From the NCBI GenBank assembly GCA_025455245.1, contig JALOMX010000075.1, forward strand, positions 1 to 8,853: DNA of 8,853 nucleotides, in the 5' to 3' direction. Made by a program: the position numbers and the translations under genes. Shown here piece by piece: positions 6,597 to 8,853 of this stretch; the stretch's first letter is position 1; each line of letters starts with the position of its first letter. The notes beneath the pieces were generated by a model. The model had not been told where the DNA came from, did no database searches, and was given only the letters and a program-made list of their open reading frames with translations. This DNA comes from Chitinophagaceae bacterium. Lineage in GTDB: Bacteria > Bacteroidota > Bacteroidia > Chitinophagales > Chitinophagaceae.

Positions 6597-6619
6597 ATTT
6601 TTATCAATTTGATAAAAAT
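6597..6619. promoter_or_regulatory. Perfect 23-bp palindrome between divergent genes, possible operator
   Basis: ATTTTTATCAA (6597-6607) and TTGATAAAAAT (6609-6619) are exact reverse complements around one central T (6608). The element lies in the 92-bp region between the GNAT-nitrilase start (6552) and the beta-lactamase-like start (6645). It covers TCAATTTG (6604-6611), a 7-of-8 match to the -7 consensus TAnnTTTG for the plus-strand gene. A dimeric repressor bound here would block that promoter. There is no T-run placement that would make it a clear terminator, and no regulator gene lies nearby. Confidence 0.5.
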
Positions 6620-6644
6620 ATTATCTATGCCAAAAATCATCAGG

Positions 6645-7505
6645 ATGAAATCGTTTGTAACCATATTATTTGTATTTGCTGCTTTAACGGTAAATGCTCA
6701 AAAGAAATTCAAATCCCTTGAGGCTGCCATGGTGGAATCAGTTCAGCAATTCAATGGTGATATCGGTTTTTATGTTGAAGATCTTGTTTCCGGGAAAGCG
6801 ATTATGTATCATGCTGATACCATTTTCCCTACGGCAAGCGTTGTGAAGGTACCCATCCTGGCAGGTATAATGGATAAGATAGAGAAGGGTGAATTTAATT
6901 ATCATCAGAAACTAACTTACCGGGATTCGTTGCTTTACGAAGGCGAAGACATTTTAGGGTCCTTTAAAGACGGGGAAAAGATTGAGATCAGCAAAGTGAT
7001 CATGCTGATGCTTACGACAAGTGATAACACTGCAAGCCTTTGGCTGCAAAGCCTTGCGGGAAGCGGTACAACGATCAATGAACTAATGAACGGTCTCGGC
7101 TTGACGCACACCCGGGTCAACAGCCGGACACCCGGCCGTGAAGCAAACCGTACCCAGTATGGATGGGGGCAAACTACACCTGCCGAAATGGCTAAACTTT
7201 TTAAAATGATTTACAGGGGTGAAGTCATCAGCAGGGAAGCAAGTGAAAAAATGATAAGGCTGCTCGGCCGCAATTATTGGGACGAAGAAGGCCTAAGCGC
7301 TGTTCCGGCAGGTGTATTTGTAGCCAGTAAAAACGGGGCTGTAAATGCAAGCCGCAGTGAGGTGATGATTGTAAACGGTAAAAGGCCTTATATATTCAGC
7401 ATCTTCACCAAAAATAATAAAGACCAAAGCTGGGAACCCACCAATGAAGCCTGGACACTAACCCGAAAATTATCTGCTATGGTATGGAACTATTTTGCGC
7501 AGTAA
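6645..7505 (+). CDS. Secreted class A beta-lactamase-like serine hydrolase with altered motifs
   Basis: The protein has 286 residues from the ATG at 6645; earlier in-frame starts (TTG 6609, ATG 6627) would delay the signal peptide and were not used. MKSFVTILFVFAALTVNA looks like a Sec signal with cleavage before Gln19, so the enzyme is periplasmic. Class A landmarks are present: Ser65-Val-Val-Lys68 (the SxxK nucleophile motif) and Ser126-Asp127-Asn128 (SDN). The third motif reads Lys229-Asn-Gly231 (KNG) instead of KTG or KSG. In the omega-loop the stretch TRVNSRTPGREANR (156-169) replaces the usual TRxDRxExxLN; aligned from Thr-Arg, the position of the general base Glu166 of TEM is Thr162, and a Glu falls at the Asn170 position. 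It may be a weak beta-lactamase, or a peptidoglycan or ester hydrolase. Length fits class A. It converges on the oligoendopeptidase gene with a 19-bp gap. Fold confident, resistance role not shown. Confidence 0.85.
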   Translation: MKSFVTILFVFAALTVNAQKKFKSLEAAMVESVQQFNGDIGFYVEDLVSGKAIMYHADTIFPTASVVKVPILAGIMDKIEKGEFNYHQKLTYRDSLLYEGEDILGSFKDGEKIEISKVIMLMLTTSDNTASLWLQSLAGSGTTINELMNGLGLTHTRVNSRTPGREANRTQYGWGQTTPAEMAKLFKMIYRGEVISREASEKMIRLLGRNYWDEEGLSAVPAGVFVASKNGAVNASRSEVMIVNGKRPYIFSIFTKNNKDQSWEPTNEAWTLTRKLSAMVWNYFAQ

Positions 7506-7524
7506 GGCTTTCTGCCAGTTGCTT

Positions 7525-8307
7525 TTAAAACTTTTCCATCTCCTCCTTGACAAAAGTTATTAGTCCCCGGATGTATTCGGGTGAGAAGTCGAAGCGAATG
7601 CCCGCTGCTTCATACAGTTCAGGCAATGTACGCGTGCCTCCAAGACTTAATGCTTTGATGTAGCTGTCAATAGCCTGCGCAGGATTTTGTTTGTATTGCA
7701 TCCACAATCCGATGGCGCCAAGCTGGGCAATTCCATACTCAATGTAATAAAACGGAACTTCAAACAGGTGCAATTGTCTTTGCCATCCATATTGCCTGTA
7801 TGGTTCAAGTCCGCTTGTATCAAGGGCTTCTATTTTAAATTCATCCAACAGGTTCATCCATGCCGCTGCTCTTTCTTCCTCATTGTGCTGAGGGTTTTCG
7901 TACACCCAATGCTGAAATTTATCGATGGTGGCTATCCATGGGAATATTGTAATAGCCCTTTCAAGCTGATGGATCTTGGCCCGTTTCAGTTCATCTTCGT
8001 TGCTGAAGAAAACATCCCAGTGATCCATGGTAAACAATTCCATGGCCATGCTGGCTACTTCCGCAATTTCCATGGGATACTCTTTAAAACCACTCAAAGG
8101 CAGGTTGTGTGCCAGAAAGCTGTGTACGGCATGTCCGCCTTCGTGAACCATGGTGGTTACATCATCCATTTGCCCGGCGGCGTTCATAAAGATAAAAGGC
8201 GCACCACTCTCGGCAAGAGGGCAATTGTAACCACCCGGGGCCTTGCCCTTTCTGCTTTCCAGGTCAAAATGGCCCATGCGCTGCATGGTGCGGAAACAAG
8301 TCGGCAA
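7525..8307 (-). pseudogene. pepF: M3-family oligoendopeptidase F, C-terminal catalytic part (split by frameshift)
   Basis: This frame holds the catalytic half of an M3 zinc metallopeptidase that cleaves short peptides in the cytosol. After CFRTMQRMGHFDLESRKGKAP comes the GGY segment, then the zinc motif HEGGH at 8145-8131 (HExxH), then EYPMEIAEVASMAMELF, which should supply the third zinc ligand Glu. The C-terminal helices include EVPFYYIEYGIAQLGAIG, and the protein ends KEEMEKF, a normal C-terminus. The fragment lacks any credible start: the frame merely opens at a TTG (8307-8305) inside conserved family sequence. The preceding part of the protein lies one frame away, at 8264-8853. If the frameshift is real the enzyme is inactive, because the upstream half ends before the zinc site. 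If it is a sequencing error, the gene is intact and continues past the right edge. The split is clear; its cause is open. Confidence 0.85.
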
Positions 8308-8853
8308 AAAAGGGATTTAGTTTTTCAAGACAGGCAATGCTTTTCTGCAGCAGGTCGTCCCCCGTTGTAAAGGGTTTTAGGGGTGCTATACCTTTAGGTT
8401 CCACCTCCAGGTCCCACGGACGAAGTGTGTCAACGGCCAGGGCTTGACGTTTATGCTTATAAATGGTGTTTACCAGCGGAATTACATGTTCTTTTACACC
8501 CTGATGAAAGCGGAAACAATCTTCTTTGGTATAGTCAAAACGTCCCAGTTCTTTAAACTTGTAATCGCGGTAGTTTTCAAAGCCGGCATTCTCTGCCACT
8601 TTTTGGCGCAATGAGATAAGCTTTGAATACAGTTCATTCAACGGTGCCTTGTCCTGTAAACGGCGTTCCTGCATTTTGCGGTAAACGGTTTCCCTTTCTT
8701 TTCTGTCCTTGCTCAGCAAAAATTTGGCGGCCTGCTGCATGGTAAACTCTTGCCCGTTGTGCTCAATGGTCATACGGCCGGTAAGCTGTCCGTACTGTTG
8801 TTGCAAAATACTCAGCTCACTTTGCAGGGGGATGTTTTCTTCCCTGAACAGCT
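8264..8853 (-). pseudogene. pepF: M3-family oligoendopeptidase F, upstream part (frameshifted; N-terminus beyond right edge)
   Basis: The frame is open to the right edge (first complete codons LFREENIPLQSELSILQQQYGQ); the TTG at 8806 is not a true start. It encodes the helical domain before the active site: TGRMTIEHNGQEFTMQQAAKFLLSKDRKERE, NYRDYKFKELGRFDYTKEDC, and LRPWDLEVEPKGIAPLKPF, the last typical of oligoendopeptidase F. It runs to LNPFFAD, and then continues out of frame as LFPHHAAHGPF to a TGA at 8266-8264. The expected continuation, CFRTMQRMGHFDLES, is found in the adjacent frame. Relatives have about 560-570 residues, so roughly 120-130 N-terminal residues should lie outside the window. 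The upstream fragment alone lacks the HExxH motif and could not be an active peptidase. Confidence 0.83.
8298..8310 (-). other. Frameshift site in oligoendopeptidase F
   Basis: On the minus strand the sequence reads AATCCCTTTTTTGCCGACTTGTTTC in two pieces: CCCTTTTTTGCC, then GACTTGTTTC. Reading GAC TGT TTC, after removing one T at 8298/8299, restores NPFFADCFRTM. Removing one T from the six-T run (8305-8310) would also restore frame but gives NPFLPTCFRTM. I prefer the first because FF followed two residues later by Cys fits my memory of relatives. The two frames overlap by 44 nt. Confidence 0.75.

Noticed and set aside
6609..6644. Longer N-terminus of the beta-lactamase-like protein from TTG 6609 or ATG 6627
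   Set aside because: The TTG lies inside the palindrome and candidate promoter, and both versions put charged residues ahead of a clean Sec signal starting at 6645.
7498..7530. Possible hairpin GCAG...CTGC between the beta-lactamase-like and oligoendopeptidase genes
   Set aside because: The stem is only 4 bp with no proper T-tract, too weak to call.
7687..8370. 227-codon plus-strand open frame opposite oligoendopeptidase F
   Set aside because: It is a shadow of the coding strand: low-complexity, His/Cys/Phe-rich, no recognisable motif, and fully overlapping a conserved gene.

Overview
The window looks like an ordinary stretch of chromosome from a Bacteroidota bacterium, most likely of the Chitinophagaceae/Sphingobacteriales type. 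Four things point there: several intergenic regions carry the Bacteroidota sigma-factor -7 motif TAnnTTTG, Shine-Dalgarno sites are missing (starts have A/T-rich leaders), two lipoproteins are of types common in this phylum (an OmpA-like lipoprotein with a coiled coil and a lipoprotein with a Big_5-type Ig-like domain), and there is a GNAT-nitrilase fusion. The phylum is a strong inference; the family is a guess.

Layout, left to right. (1) 1-203, minus: the start of a two-helix membrane protein that runs off the left edge. (2) 361-435, plus: tRNA-Arg(CCU), with its own promoter and a rho-independent terminator. (3) 560-1480, plus: OmpA-family lipoprotein, followed by a strong terminator. (4) 1662-2957, plus: fold-type I PLP aminotransferase. 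(5) 2960-3457, minus: SRPBCC-fold protein, convergent with the aminotransferase and only 2 bp from it. (6) 3571-5019, plus: Ig-like domain lipoprotein. (7) 5035-6552, minus: GNAT plus carbon-nitrogen hydrolase fusion. (8) 6645-7505, plus: secreted class A beta-lactamase-like serine hydrolase with altered motifs. (9) 7525 to the right edge, minus: M3-family oligoendopeptidase F, split into two reading frames by an apparent 1-nt indel near 8298-8310 and also cut by the window edge.

From the tRNA onward the genes are single units, mostly alternating in direction, with tight convergent ends (2, 15 and 19 bp). No operon is visible and no shared pathway can be argued. Themes are envelope biology (two lipoproteins, one exported hydrolase) and amino-acid, amide or peptide metabolism. 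No mobile element, CRISPR array, phage gene, defence system or rRNA is seen, and no intergenic gap exceeds 300 bp. The items most worth a second look are the oligoendopeptidase frameshift, the altered active site of the beta-lactamase-like protein, a perfect 23-bp palindrome in the 6553-6644 divergent intergenic region, and a consensus -7 box only 6 nt upstream of the Ig-like lipoprotein start. I found nothing that justifies calling this a new system.
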